Source: Thermoleophilia bacterium
Lineage (GTDB): Bacteria > Actinomycetota > Thermoleophilia > Gaiellales > SKUG01
Assembly (NCBI GenBank): GCA_025964555.1
Contig: JAOPYQ010000015.1
Coordinates: 149,296 to 213,295 of the forward strand
Length of the DNA stretch: 64,000 bases
Direction of reading: 5' to 3'
Shown here: positions 24,102 through 33,415 of the stretch, piece by piece
Position numbering within the stretch: position 1 is the stretch's first letter
How the letters are laid out: each line of letters starts with the position of its first letter
Made by a program: the position numbers and the translations under genes
The notes under the pieces: model-generated
Seen by the model: only the letters and a program-made list of their open reading frames with translations
The model's database searches: none
What the model was told of the DNA's origin: nothing

Positions 24102-24884
24102 ATGGCGATCACGGGAATGCACACGGCACACGGACTGGGCACCACGGGCACGGCAGCGCTGACGTCCTCGTCGCAGCTTCCATCGAGCCCGGGCTTCGAG
24201 CCCCAGGAGCCGGCGGGCGAACACGAGGTGCGCGACCCCGATCGCGCGCAGTACTTCCAGGACCTCATCCGGTCGACGGTCCAGTCGCGCTTCCCCAACG
24301 TGGATTCGCTCCTGGCAGCCGGGTACGTGCCGACGCGCACCGACATCGATGGTCCGGTGCACTACACGCTCGGTGGCTACACCAACCAGGATCCGTCGAT
24401 CGACGGCGGGGTGGACGACCTGAGCCGGCCGTTCTCGGTCGTCGTGGAGAACGGCGCGATCACGGGCGTGATGCTCCGCGCACCGCAGGGCGAGGTCGAC
24501 TTCGGCGCGGGCGCGTGGCACCAGCACGCGGAGGATGCGGGCGGCTACCCGCTCATGCACGTCTGGTTCGACAAGCCGCTCGACGAGGCGTTCGGCGGAC
24601 ACCTGCCGGGCTTTAATCCGAGCGATCCGATGCCGCCCATCGACGGCCCGAAGCCCGGGCCCACGCCGCCCACGCCGAAGCCGCCGACGCCGGGACCCGT
24701 GCCGCACCCGATGCCGCACCCGATGCCGCACCCGATGCCGATGCCGATGCCGATTCCGATGCCTGCGCCGAAGCCGTACCCGATGCCGCTGCCGATGCCG
24801 TCACCGGTGCCGCCGCCGCCCATCGACGGGCCTGGCTGCTGTCACTCGCTCGGCGCTCACCCGACGCAGTTCCCGCTCGCATGA
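24102..24884 (+). CDS. Histidine-rich domain protein with Pro/Met repeat tail, no signal peptide
   Basis: 260 residues from ATG 24102, with GGGGGAACGG upstream. The N-terminus is Thr/Ser/Ala/Gly-rich and lacks a signal core (MAITGMHTAHGLGTTGTAAL). The domain at about 40-180 has LLAAGYVPTRTDIDGPVHYT, VVENGAITGVMLRAP, WHQHAED and PLMHVWFD. From memory this resembles a family of uncharacterised actinobacterial secreted proteins with WHxH and MxHVW, perhaps a metal site. Residues 185-245 are a MP/HPMP/PMPIPMP repeat, a stiff polyproline-like tail, ending in GPGCC near the terminus. Its C-terminus lies 8 bases from the convergent UvrA-like gene. Its function is not known. Confidence 0.78.
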   Translation: MAITGMHTAHGLGTTGTAALTSSSQLPSSPGFEPQEPAGEHEVRDPDRAQYFQDLIRSTVQSRFPNVDSLLAAGYVPTRTDIDGPVHYTLGGYTNQDPSIDGGVDDLSRPFSVVVENGAITGVMLRAPQGEVDFGAGAWHQHAEDAGGYPLMHVWFDKPLDEAFGGHLPGFNPSDPMPPIDGPKPGPTPPTPKPPTPGPVPHPMPHPMPHPMPMPMPIPMPAPKPYPMPLPMPSPVPPPPIDGPGCCHSLGAHPTQFPLA

Positions 24885-24892
24885 CGGCGTTC

Positions 24893-27151
24893 TCAGGACA
24901 CCGATGCAAGTCGTCGGACGCGTGGGGTGGTCTCGAGCGCGCGGTGCAGCGCACGACCCGTCAGGGAACGGCGATCGAGGCTCAGGTCATGCGGCGTGCC
25001 CTCGAACATCACCGTGCCGCCGCGCTGGCCGCCGCCCGGCCCCATGTCGATCACCCAGTCCGCGTGCGCGACCATGTCGAGGTTGTGCTCGACGACGATC
25101 ACGGAGTTGCCCGCGTCGACGATCCGATCGAGCAGCGCGATGAGGCGCGCCACGTCGCGCATGTGCAGCCCGGTGGTCGGCTCGTCGAGCATGAACGTGG
25201 ATCCGCGACGACCCAGTTCCGTGGCCAGCTTGATGCGCTGGCATTCGCCACCTGAGAGCGTGCTGAGCGGCTGGCCGAGCGACAGGTAGCCCAGGCCGAC
25301 GTCGACGAGGCTGCGCACGCGCCGCAGCATCGGCTCGCCCTCGAGCGCCGTCAGTGCGTCGTCTGCAGTCAGCGCGAGCACGTCCGCGATGCTTCGTCCG
25401 TCGAGCTGGAGCTCGAGCACGTCCTGACGGAAGCGCGCACCGTCGCAGACGAGGCAGGCACGCACGACGGGATCGAGGAACGACAGCTCCGTCGACTGGA
25501 ACCCTCGCCCCTCACACTCGGGGCACGCGCCGTCGGAGTTGAAGCTGAACAGCGATGCGTCGACATCGTTGGCACGCGCGAACGCACGGCGCAGGTGGTC
25601 CATCAGCCCCGTGTAGGTCGCAGGACACGACCGGATCGACGTGCCGACCGGCGACTGGTCGACGACGACCGTGTCGGGATGCTGCGCGACGAGCCCCTCC
25701 ATCACGAGCGTCGACTTGCCGGACCCCGCGACTCCCGAGATCGCGACGAGCTGCCCAGCCGGGATGTCGACGTTCAGCGATTTCAGGTTGTTGGCCGTCA
25801 CCCGCCGCACGCGCAGCACACCGCTCGACGGTCGCACCTGCTGCTTGAGCTCCACCGCACGCTGCAGGTGCTCGCCCGTGGGCGTTCCGGCAGCGGCGAG
25901 CCCACCGGGCGCACCCTCGTAGACGATCGTCCCGCCACCGCTGCCCGCGCCCGGCCCGACGTCGACGACGTGGTCTGCCGCGCGGATCACGTCGCGGTCA
26001 TGCTCGACCACCAGCACGGTGTTGCCGCGATCTCGCAGGCGCACGAGCAGCTCGATGACCTGGTCCACGTCGGCTGGGTGCAGCCCGACGGTCGGCTCGT
26101 CGAAGACGTACATGAGCTCGACGAGGCTGCTCGCGAGGTGCCGCACCATCTTGATGCGCTGCGACTCGCCACCGGAGAGCGAGCTCGTCTGGCGCTCCAG
26201 CGTGAGGTAGCCGAGCCCCATGCGTTCCATCTGGCCGAGGCGCTCGTCGATCTCCTCCACCATCGTCGCCGCTTCGGGGTCACGGACCGCGCGCACCACC
26301 GGTCGCAGCGCCTCGATGTCCATCGAGCACCAGTCCGCGATGTTGCGCCCGTCGATGCGACACGCGAGCGCCACCGGACCGAGCCGGGCGCCGTCGCACA
26401 TGCTGCACACCGACGTGCGGACGAAGCGGTCGAAGCTGCGCAGGTACGCCTCCGACACCTCGCTCGGGTCGCGCTTGAGGTAGATCCGCTCGAAGCGCGT
26501 GATGAGCCCCTCGAACTCGGGCTCGTCGGCGTACAGGAAGAACTTCCAGTCGGCCCGCGACCAGCTCTTCACGGGGCGGCGCCGGTCGAATCCCGCGCGC
26601 GCGTACATGCGCCACGGCCAGGTGCCCACGTTCATGGTGGGGTGCAGCAGCGCACCCTTGTCGAGCGACAGCGAGCGATCCACCAGCAGGTCCGGGTCGG
26701 GTTCCTTCGTGACGCCGGTACCGTGACAGCGCGGACACATGCCGTCGGGGTCGTTGAAGGACAGCACGTTCGACGGATACGCGGTGGGCGATCCCACGCG
26801 CGAGAACAGCAGGCGCACGAGCGGGTTGACGTCGGTGACGGTGCCGACGGTGGAGCGTGCGCCACCGCCGAGTCGCTTCTGGTCGACGATCACCGCCGTG
26901 GACAGGCCGTCGATGAAGTCCACGTCGGGCGTGCCGTAGTGCGGCAGGCGCTGTCGCACGAACGCCGAGAACGTCTCGTTGAGCTGGCGCTGGGCTTCCG
27001 CAGCGATCGTGTCGAACACGAGCGACGACTTGCCGGATCCGGAGACCCCGGTGAACGCGACGAGCCGGCGCTTGGGGACCTCGAGCGACACCGACTGCAG
27101 GTTGTTGGCACGGGCGCCGTGGACCACGATCCGTTCTTCCATACGAACCAT
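24893..27151 (-). CDS. UvrA-like ABC ATPase (DrrC/UvrA2 type)
   Basis: 752 residues from ATG 27151 (an in-frame ATG at 27142 is also possible). Two ABC ATPase modules are present: Walker A GVSGSGKSS (35-43) and GVAGSGKSTLV, with signatures SLSGGESQRIKMVRH and TLSGGECQRIKLATE. CPRCHGTG and CPECEGRG are the UvrA-type zinc motifs. It is shorter than housekeeping UvrA (about 950) and lacks the UvrB-binding insertion, so it belongs to the UvrA2/DrrC group linked to DNA-intercalating drug resistance in actinomycetes. A role in damage recognition or drug protection is likely but not proved. Nearby are a cation exchanger and other stress-type genes. Confidence 0.92.
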   Translation of the reverse strand: MVRMEERIVVHGARANNLQSVSLEVPKRRLVAFTGVSGSGKSSLVFDTIAAEAQRQLNETFSAFVRQRLPHYGTPDVDFIDGLSTAVIVDQKRLGGGARSTVGTVTDVNPLVRLLFSRVGSPTAYPSNVLSFNDPDGMCPRCHGTGVTKEPDPDLLVDRSLSLDKGALLHPTMNVGTWPWRMYARAGFDRRRPVKSWSRADWKFFLYADEPEFEGLITRFERIYLKRDPSEVSEAYLRSFDRFVRTSVCSMCDGARLGPVALACRIDGRNIADWCSMDIEALRPVVRAVRDPEAATMVEEIDERLGQMERMGLGYLTLERQTSSLSGGESQRIKMVRHLASSLVELMYVFDEPTVGLHPADVDQVIELLVRLRDRGNTVLVVEHDRDVIRAADHVVDVGPGAGSGGGTIVYEGAPGGLAAAGTPTGEHLQRAVELKQQVRPSSGVLRVRRVTANNLKSLNVDIPAGQLVAISGVAGSGKSTLVMEGLVAQHPDTVVVDQSPVGTSIRSCPATYTGLMDHLRRAFARANDVDASLFSFNSDGACPECEGRGFQSTELSFLDPVVRACLVCDGARFRQDVLELQLDGRSIADVLALTADDALTALEGEPMLRRVRSLVDVGLGYLSLGQPLSTLSGGECQRIKLATELGRRGSTFMLDEPTTGLHMRDVARLIALLDRIVDAGNSVIVVEHNLDMVAHADWVIDMGPGGGQRGGTVMFEGTPHDLSLDRRSLTGRALHRALETTPRVRRLASVS

Positions 27152-27226
27152 GGTGTCCGCAGCCCGAGCCGTTAGGCGTCGCCGATAGAGGGGTCACGAT
27201 CCCGACGCGTGGGTAACGCCTCCTCC

Positions 27227-28291
27227 ATGACTGGACTTTCCTCACGCGAGCGGCTCGGCTTCCTCCTTGTAGCTGTGACGACCGCGATCGCCGGCTTCCT
27301 GCACTTCGCCTCGAGCGAGCCCGGCACGCTCGCGTTCATCGCGGCCACGGCAGCACTGTGCGGCGTGGCGTGGCTCGTGAGCTTCGCGACCGAGCAGCTC
27401 GGCGAGTCGTTCGGTCCGGCCGTGACCGGCGTGCTGCAGACGACGCTCGGCAACCTGCCCGAGTTCTTCGTCGTGCTGTTCGCGCTCAGAGCGCACCAGG
27501 TGACGGTCGCCACGACCTCGATCGTCGGCTCGATCCTCGCCAACGCGCTGCTCGTACTCGGACTGACGATCTTCGTCGGCGCGCGCGCCTCTTCCGATGG
27601 CGTGATGCGCTTCACCAAGCGCCTGCCGAACGACACCGCGACCCTGCTGTTCGTCGCCGTGTTCATCATCGTGATGACCGCGATCTCCGCGCAGACTTCC
27701 GACCCCGCGAGCCATCATGCCGAGACGATCTCGATCGTCGGCGCGATCTGCCTGTTGATCGTCTACGTCTCCTGGGTGGTTCCGTACCTGCGCTCCGACG
27801 GCAAGGGCGATCCGGAGCACCGCGAATCGCCGCGCCTGCCTGTCGCCGTGTCCGCAGTCACGCTCGCCCTAGCGGGTGTCGGCGCCGCGTTCGTGTCGGA
27901 GTGGTTCATCTCCGCGCTCGAGCCCGCGATGGACGCGATGGGCCTGTCGGAGGCGTTCGCCGGACTCGTCGTGGTGGCGATCGCCGGCAACGCGGTGGAG
28001 AACACGACGGCGCTCGTGCTCGCCGCGAAGCGCAACACCGACCTCGCGATGTCCGTCGTCAAGAACTCCGTCGCGCAGATCGCGGTGTTCCTGTTCCCCG
28101 CCCTCGTCCTGGTGTCACTGCTTTTCGCGACGACCCTGACATTCGCCATGGCACCGATCTACGCCGCTGCGCTGGCGTTCACGGCGATCGCGATGTGGCA
28201 GATCACGAGCGACGGCGAGGCGACGATGTTCGAGGGCCTCGCGCTCGTCGCGACGTACGTCATCCTCGCGACGATCACGCTGTTCGAGTAG
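27227..28291 (+). CDS. Calcium/cation:proton exchanger (CaxA family)
   Basis: 354 residues from ATG 27227; the upstream in-frame GTG 27209 is less likely. Eleven or so membrane helices. The two CaCA alpha repeats are seen in TTLGNLPEFFVVLFALRAHQ and VVAIAGNAVENTTALVLAAK, each with the acidic GNxxE motif that binds the ion. An internal acidic loop (YLRSDGKGDPEHRESP) separates the halves. It exchanges Ca2+ or Na+ for H+ across the membrane. Stop codons of this gene and the YdhR-like gene are directly adjacent (convergent). Confidence 0.93.
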   Translation: MTGLSSRERLGFLLVAVTTAIAGFLHFASSEPGTLAFIAATAALCGVAWLVSFATEQLGESFGPAVTGVLQTTLGNLPEFFVVLFALRAHQVTVATTSIVGSILANALLVLGLTIFVGARASSDGVMRFTKRLPNDTATLLFVAVFIIVMTAISAQTSDPASHHAETISIVGAICLLIVYVSWVVPYLRSDGKGDPEHRESPRLPVAVSAVTLALAGVGAAFVSEWFISALEPAMDAMGLSEAFAGLVVVAIAGNAVENTTALVLAAKRNTDLAMSVVKNSVAQIAVFLFPALVLVSLLFATTLTFAMAPIYAAALAFTAIAMWQITSDGEATMFEGLALVATYVILATITLFE

Positions 28292-28609
28292 TCAGCGGCC
28301 CGCCTGCGCCACGTACTGGTCTGCGCGCAGCGCCATGATCAGGTCGATCTGCTCCACGCGCATCTCACCATCGAGCTGCAGCGCTTCGGGGATCCCGGAG
28401 ATGACCTTCCCGGCACGGTAGGCGGTGGCGTGTTCGGGCGTGTCGAACAGGTACACGCCGCAGAACGCGCCGGTCTCGGCTTCGCGGCAGTAGTACTTCT
28501 GCAGCAGCCCCTCCACCTCGCGGAAGATCGACAGTCGCGATTCCATGCGCTCGATGAGCTCGTCGTCGGACATCGTCGTGCGGAACCTGAAGGTGAGGAT
28601 GCTCTGCAT
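28292..28609 (-). CDS. YdhR-type monooxygenase-like protein
   Basis: 105 residues from ATG 28609. A ferredoxin-like ABM relative of the YdhR group: FRFRTTMSDDELIERMESRL, VEGLLQKYYCREAETG, GVYLFDTPEHATAYR. These small homodimeric proteins have a pocket between the subunits; E. coli YdhR has no known substrate. Length is right. It overlaps nothing and runs toward the cation exchanger gene. The start is supported by the strong family beginning MQSILTFRF. Confidence 0.85.
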   Translation of the reverse strand: MQSILTFRFRTTMSDDELIERMESRLSIFREVEGLLQKYYCREAETGAFCGVYLFDTPEHATAYRAGKVISGIPEALQLDGEMRVEQIDLIMALRADQYVAQAGR

Positions 28610-28630
28610 GTGAGGAGTCTCGCAGGAGAC

Positions 28631-31444
28631 TTACTGCAGCACTGTGTACGCCGTCGCACAGGGAGTTGAGGTGGCGCCGAAGTGATCGGCGTCGCCTGCC
28701 CAGGAAGCCTGCCCGGTCCACTGTCCGGAGAAGGGCGGCGCGAACGTCTCGCCGTACTGGCCGTTGGCATCGGTGGTCATGCTTCGCACGATCGAGCCCT
28801 GCTGCTGCGGCGACGTCCACGTGACCGCGACGGCTGCGCCGGCGTGTGCCGGCGCAATCGACCCGGAAATCGGGATGCCCGGCGCCATCGCCTGCGACGG
28901 ACACGAGAACGAGATCGTGGTGGTCCCACGCGGCGCGGGAGGCGCCGGCGGCGGTTCGGCGATCGAGATCGAGCAGGTGGTCGACTGGGCAGGGAGGGTA
29001 TCGCGGTCGCCCTGCCACCACGCCTGCGCGGTCCAGCCGCCCGCGACTGGGAGCGCGACCGAACTGGCGAATGAGCCGTCGCTCGATGACTTCGTCGTGG
29101 CGTGCACCGTACGTCCGTTCGGTCCGACGTATTCGACGGTGATTGGCACATCCGCGTGCACCGGGAGGAGTTGTCCGGTCACGAGCGATGAGGCGGACAT
29201 GGCGGTACCTCCGCCGCACGAGGTGCCGATCGTCGCGCTCCCACGGAGCCCGACGAGAACCACGAATGCGTTGAGCGGCTCGCCGTCCCGATCCTGCAGG
29301 AAGGGCGGCTGCAGACGCCATGCTCCGGTCGGCGCCTGTGCAGGAGATGCGGTGTCGCTGCGATAGCCCAGCACGATCCGCGCGGTTGCGCCTGGTCGCG
29401 AGCCTCGCGGCGGCACGACCGTGAGCCGAGTGACACGGGTGAGTGCACTTCCGGGTGCTGGACGAACCCGCGCGCCAGACAGGCTGACCCGCCAGCCTCG
29501 TGGCACGTCGAGCACTGCAGGATCGTCGGCGCCCGCGGTGCAGGAAGCTCCGTCGGGCAGGTCGGTGACGAGCGAGCCGGCCGCGGTCGCGCCGCCGACG
29601 CTCGGTAGCGTTGTCGTGGTTGCAATGTTGTCCTCGGCATCCTCCTCGCCGGCGACCTGGGGCACGTGTATGCGCACGCTCCATGACCCGCTTGCCCGCA
29701 CTGGCGGCACCCACGGCACCGATCCCAGGGCGGTGGCACCCGCAGCGATCGACGGGATGACATGGTCCCCGATGGTGATCCGTTCACGCTCACGGCACCC
29801 GCCGCCGGGCCCGATCTGGATCGCGTCCACGCTGACGCGCACGTCGGTGAGCGTCGTCGTCCCGGAGTTGCGTACTCGGAAGCGGACGAGGTTCTCTCGC
29901 CCGACCCACGGCGGATCGCCGACCGGCAGTGCAACCCGCGCCGTGCCGCTCGCCGGACGCGCCGTGCGCACCTGGACGGGCGCCTCCGCGGTCTCGCCGA
30001 GACCGTTCATCGGGCTGTCGACCCAGACGTCCGGGCTGGGGGCGACGAAGGTCTCCGCGCCGACCGTCGCCTTGGGGGTGCGCACGGACGTTCCGACCAC
30101 CTGGTACTCGACCGTCGGGCGACTGACAGTGACGCGACACCCCGGCGGGCGATCGATGACCTTCTTGATTCCTCCCACCCGCGTGATGATCGAGGATCGT
30201 GGCACGTCCGCATCGAATCTCACCTGCAGGTTCGGGACCGCGCCGAAGAGCGAGTACATGCCCTGCCAGCGCTCGCCTGGCTGCAGTGCCGCGTTCGAGG
30301 GGACGTCGCGACGAACTGTCGGGCGCTCCGTGAGGTGCCGCGGGTTCTGGAGACGTTCGTCGATGCGGTAGATGACGACGCCTCCGGCGGGGAGCAGCGG
30401 GACGTCGCCGAGATACTTGCGTCGGCACTCGACGACCCAGCCGTCGTAGCCCTCGCCGCTCGTGCGTGGGATGCGCAGGACGCGGTTGGTGGCGGTCGGG
30501 TCGGCGAGCGGCCCGATCGTCACCGTCCGCGAGTAGGGGGAGGTCGAGTTGGCGAACGGTTCCTCGTTGAGGGGCTCGAGCGTATTGGCGTTCGCCTCGG
30601 CGGTGCCGATCCAACCTGCGCGAATGCGCGAGTAGGCGTTGAAGAATGAGTCCCACTCGGCCACGCCCATCGGATCCCACGGCCCAGTGCACTCGGGATC
30701 CTTCGTTCCCGCGAATGACTCGCAGGAGCCGTAGTAGTCCTGCAGCCCGAGCTGGTGTCCGAACTCGTGCTCCATCACCTGCAGCGCCCGCTTGTTGCTC
30801 CAGTGCTCCCCCTGGACGTGGGCCGAGAACTTCCGGGCGGTGGATCCGCCGGCCTTGTACGTGACTGACCCGCGCGCCTGACCGCCGTGGCCGTGGTAGT
30901 TGTCGATGACGATGAGGCGATGATAGGTCGCGACCTCGGCCTTGGTGATCACGCCGGCTGCGATCGCTCGAGGGATGATCGTCTCCGCCGCGTCCTGGAC
31001 GATCGCGGCGTCGCCATAGAAGTTGCCGAGCCGGTCCGTCTTCTCGCGAAGCTGGGCGTTGCGGCAGTACTCGACGTTGGTGTGCGGCGTCTTCCACCAG
31101 CCGTTCCTGGACGCGGGATTGGCGAGCACGCGCACCTGAAGGCTCGTCATCCCGTAGGTGGCACGCGGATAAAACCTGTCGGCATTGATGATCGCCTGCC
31201 ATTCCGCAGCCGTGTTTCGCGGCGCGGTGTGCAGCTTGAGCACGTCGAAGTCGCTGCACTCGTCAGCGCGCACGACCTGCTTCTCGAAGAGCACCACGAG
31301 CGCACGCTGGGCGCCCACCGGATTGAACTGGGGCTCCTCGGCGTTGGCTGGTGCAGGACCGGTGAGGGCAGTCGCGACCAGGAACGTGACGAGGGCGAGG
31401 GCGGCACGCAAGCACCAGCTGATGGAACGATTTCCGGAGGGCAT
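28631..31444 (-). CDS. Secreted M6-type metalloprotease with CARDB and Ig-like domains
   Basis: 937 residues from ATG 31444. A Sec signal covers about 1-35 (CLRAALALVTFLVATALTG, cut near ANA). The peptidase has the zinc site HEFGHQLGLQD (226-236) and WDPMG in a likely Met-turn, as in M6 (immune inhibitor A-like) enzymes. About residues 480-590 form a CARDB-like domain (LVRFRVRNSGTTTLTDVRVS, WSVRIHVPQV). Two homologous C-terminal Ig-like repeats (about 740-937) each start with a Cys and contain W-x-G/W-x-A repeats such as GGWTAQAWWQGD and GQWTGQASWAGD. The protein is probably extracellular and degrades proteins in the environment. Family level is secure; the substrates are not. It has a four-base stop TAA-type spacing from the YdhR start (21 bases). 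Confidence 0.92.
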   Translation of the reverse strand: MPSGNRSISWCLRAALALVTFLVATALTGPAPANAEEPQFNPVGAQRALVVLFEKQVVRADECSDFDVLKLHTAPRNTAAEWQAIINADRFYPRATYGMTSLQVRVLANPASRNGWWKTPHTNVEYCRNAQLREKTDRLGNFYGDAAIVQDAAETIIPRAIAAGVITKAEVATYHRLIVIDNYHGHGGQARGSVTYKAGGSTARKFSAHVQGEHWSNKRALQVMEHEFGHQLGLQDYYGSCESFAGTKDPECTGPWDPMGVAEWDSFFNAYSRIRAGWIGTAEANANTLEPLNEEPFANSTSPYSRTVTIGPLADPTATNRVLRIPRTSGEGYDGWVVECRRKYLGDVPLLPAGGVVIYRIDERLQNPRHLTERPTVRRDVPSNAALQPGERWQGMYSLFGAVPNLQVRFDADVPRSSIITRVGGIKKVIDRPPGCRVTVSRPTVEYQVVGTSVRTPKATVGAETFVAPSPDVWVDSPMNGLGETAEAPVQVRTARPASGTARVALPVGDPPWVGRENLVRFRVRNSGTTTLTDVRVSVDAIQIGPGGGCRERERITIGDHVIPSIAAGATALGSVPWVPPVRASGSWSVRIHVPQVAGEEDAEDNIATTTTLPSVGGATAAGSLVTDLPDGASCTAGADDPAVLDVPRGWRVSLSGARVRPAPGSALTRVTRLTVVPPRGSRPGATARIVLGYRSDTASPAQAPTGAWRLQPPFLQDRDGEPLNAFVVLVGLRGSATIGTSCGGGTAMSASSLVTGQLLPVHADVPITVEYVGPNGRTVHATTKSSSDGSFASSVALPVAGGWTAQAWWQGDRDTLPAQSTTCSISIAEPPPAPPAPRGTTTISFSCPSQAMAPGIPISGSIAPAHAGAAVAVTWTSPQQQGSIVRSMTTDANGQYGETFAPPFSGQWTGQASWAGDADHFGATSTPCATAYTVLQ

Positions 31445-31524
31445 GGGGACATGTTGCCACGCGACAGCGATTCGGCGCTACGGTGGACGGGCCGAATCGG
31501 GGGATTCAGCCGGCGGAGCTGGCG

Positions 31525-31890
31525 TCACATGTCGAACAGGTCGGGAGCGCCCCGATGATGACGCTTGTCCCAGCGAGCATCGGCGGCATCTCCGACGGCC
31601 TGCATGAGGGCGTCACCGGTTCCGTTGAGCGCCGCTGACTGCAGTTGCGCACGCTTCCAGATCGCCTCGACATCCTCCGCGTCGCCATCGGGCGTGCCGG
31701 TGGCTGTTGGCGCGGCCGGGAGCTCGAGTCCGAGCTGCTCGGCGCGTGCCCTGAAACTCGCGTCGAGCTGCGCCGCGAACGAGCCTGCGGACGAATTCGC
31801 GGCGCCGCCGCTGGTGCGGGTGACCGGCGTCATGAGCCGGGTTCGCAGCGCGCCGAGGTCGTTGAGCATCGATCCGATCGTGTCGCCCAT
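31525..31890 (-). CDS. Small unrecognised protein with strong ribosome site
   Basis: 121 residues from ATG 31890, with GGGAGGGGAGG upstream. The N-terminus (MGDTIGSMLNDLGALRTRLM) is helical, residues 22-42 are Thr/Ser/Gly/Ala-rich, and the remainder is Ala-rich helical (FAAQLDASFRARAEQLGLEL, ALMQAVGDAADARWDKRHH). No signal peptide or domain is recognised. GCCGATAG at 31931-31924 (minus) is a possible sigma-28-type -10, but no TAAA was found at the right distance, so this is only a hint of flagellar co-regulation. Confidence 0.65.
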   Translation of the reverse strand: MGDTIGSMLNDLGALRTRLMTPVTRTSGGAANSSAGSFAAQLDASFRARAEQLGLELPAAPTATGTPDGDAEDVEAIWKRAQLQSAALNGTGDALMQAVGDAADARWDKRHHRGAPDLFDM

Positions 31891-31999
31891 CGCCTGCCTC
31901 CCCTCCCAGCTTCCCTGCGATAGCTATCGGCCCTGACCGATCTCGATCAAGCGGCACTGGAGCGAATGCCCGATCGTGCAGACGGGGCGATGTCGCGCG

Positions 32000-33238
32000 T
32001 CAGGCGATGCGTGCGCGCGGAAGCCGGACGGTGAAGCGGGCGCCGACCGGCTCGTTGGGCTCGAACCATACGGAGCCGCCCTGGGCGCGTGCGAGCCCGT
32101 CGGTGATCGACAGCCCGAGTCCCGTGCCGGTCCCGTCGGAGCAGCCGTCGCCCCGGCCGCGGGCGAAGCGGTCGAACAGGCGCGGTACGAACTGCTCGGG
32201 TACGCCATCACCGGAATCGCTCACCCGGATACACACGCACTCGTCCTCATAGGCGGTATCCACCGTGATCGGCGCGGCTCCGTACTTCACCGCGTTGGAG
32301 ATGAAGTTGACGAGGATCTGCTGGACGTGATCGGCATCGGCGAACGCTTCGGCGCCCACGTCACAGTCGACATCGACCCCATCCACGCCCAGCTCCTGGA
32401 TCGTCTGGGCGACGGCTCGTCCGATGTTGACATTGACCGGCGTGGTCTTGATGCCACCGCTCTCGATGTTCGCTACTGACAACAGGTCGCCGACCAGACG
32501 AGCCAAGCGCTGGGACTGGACGTCGATGATCCCGACATAGCGGAGCTTCTCCGCTTCGGGGATCGTGTCCCACATGGTGAGCATCGTCGAGGAGAAGCCG
32601 GTGATCGACGCAAGCGGCGTTCGAAGTTCGTGCGATGCCATGGCCACGAACTCGCTCTTGAGCTGGTCCAGGCGACGTAGCTCTTCGTTCGATCGCTGCA
32701 GCTCCTCGGCAAGCAGTCGGTTCGCGTGCTCGTCGCGAGTGTCGGCGGTCGCGTCTCGCGTGTCGGCCGCGGCATCGCGGGTGTCGGCGGTCGCGTCGCG
32801 GGTGTCCGCGGTAGCGTCGCGACTGTCGGCGGTTGCGTCGCGTGAGTCGGCGGTAGCTTCGCGCGTGTCTGCTGTTGCCTCACGAGTGTCCGCCGACGCC
32901 TCCCTGGTGTCGGCGGTCGCGTCGCGCGAATCGGCTGACGCTTCGCGTGTGTCGGCCGTGGCGTCGCGCGTGTTCGCGGTCGCATCTCGCGCGTCCGCCG
33001 ATGAACGACGCGTTTCGGTGTCGACGTGGCGGGCGCTCGCCTCGGAGGTGCGAGTCGTCTCGGTCGCCACTCGGGCTTCGGTGATCGCCAGCCGGGCGTC
33101 TCCCGTGGCCTCGCGCATGTCGGAGGTGACCTCGACGGCGCAGTCGGTCGCGGTCCGGATGTCGAGCGCAGCGACGCGGGCGGCGCCCGTCGCAGTTCGC
33201 AGCGAGGCGATGTCGTCCTCGTCAGGCCGCTCGGTCAA
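32000..33238 (-). CDS. Sensor histidine kinase with heptad-repeat rod
   Basis: 412 residues from ATG 33238. There is no transmembrane segment or PAS domain. Residues 14-80 are degenerate heptad-like repeats, and 81-170 are twelve exact-length units of the form A-D-[S/T]-R-[D/E]-A-[T/S]. The HisKA domain starts about 190 with the phospho-accepting H203 (FVAMASHELRTPL). The HATPase has NAVKYG (N box), DSGDGVPEQFV (G1), GTGTGLGLSI (G2). The kinase core is normal; the input region is replaced by an alanine/threonine-core rod, probably a coiled coil or a spacer. It may sense by protein-protein contact or be controlled by a partner. No cognate regulator is adjacent. Confidence 0.93.
   Translation of the reverse strand: MTERPDEDDIASLRTATGAARVAALDIRTATDCAVEVTSDMREATGDARLAITEARVATETTRTSEASARHVDTETRRSSADARDATANTRDATADTREASADSRDATADTREASADTREATADTREATADSRDATADSRDATADTRDATADTRDAAADTRDATADTRDEHANRLLAEELQRSNEELRRLDQLKSEFVAMASHELRTPLASITGFSSTMLTMWDTIPEAEKLRYVGIIDVQSQRLARLVGDLLSVANIESGGIKTTPVNVNIGRAVAQTIQELGVDGVDVDCDVGAEAFADADHVQQILVNFISNAVKYGAAPITVDTAYEDECVCIRVSDSGDGVPEQFVPRLFDRFARGRGDGCSDGTGTGLGLSITDGLARAQGGSVWFEPNEPVGARFTVRLPRARIA
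32729..32998 (-). repeat. Tandem 21-bp coding repeat (12+ heptads)
   Basis: Coding for residues 81-170 of the kinase. Each 21-bp unit encodes ADTRDAT or a close variant. The nucleotide copies vary mainly at third positions and at T/S and D/E codons, so the peptide is conserved more than the DNA. Such arrays can expand or contract by slippage or unequal recombination. Confidence 0.85.
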
Positions 33239-33415
33239 ATCGCTCAGATCCCTTCAACCGACAACGGACACGGCCGTCGGGGCGGGAACGCGTTGACAGC
33301 GGTGTACTGCCTCAATCGTGTCCGGGAGGGTCGGATGGAAACATCTCGGGCGTCCAAACCCGCGAAATATCAATGCTTCGATGATGTGACATCGAGCGCC
33401 GAAACGCGCCCGACG

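Noticed and set aside
24690..24830. Simple-sequence (ATGCCG-type) repeat as a separate element
   Set aside because: It encodes the Pro/Met tail of the 24102-24884 protein in frame, so it is part of the gene.
32729..32998. CRISPR array
   Set aside because: The 21-bp repeats are coding, adjacent with no spacers, and encode a heptad within a histidine kinase.
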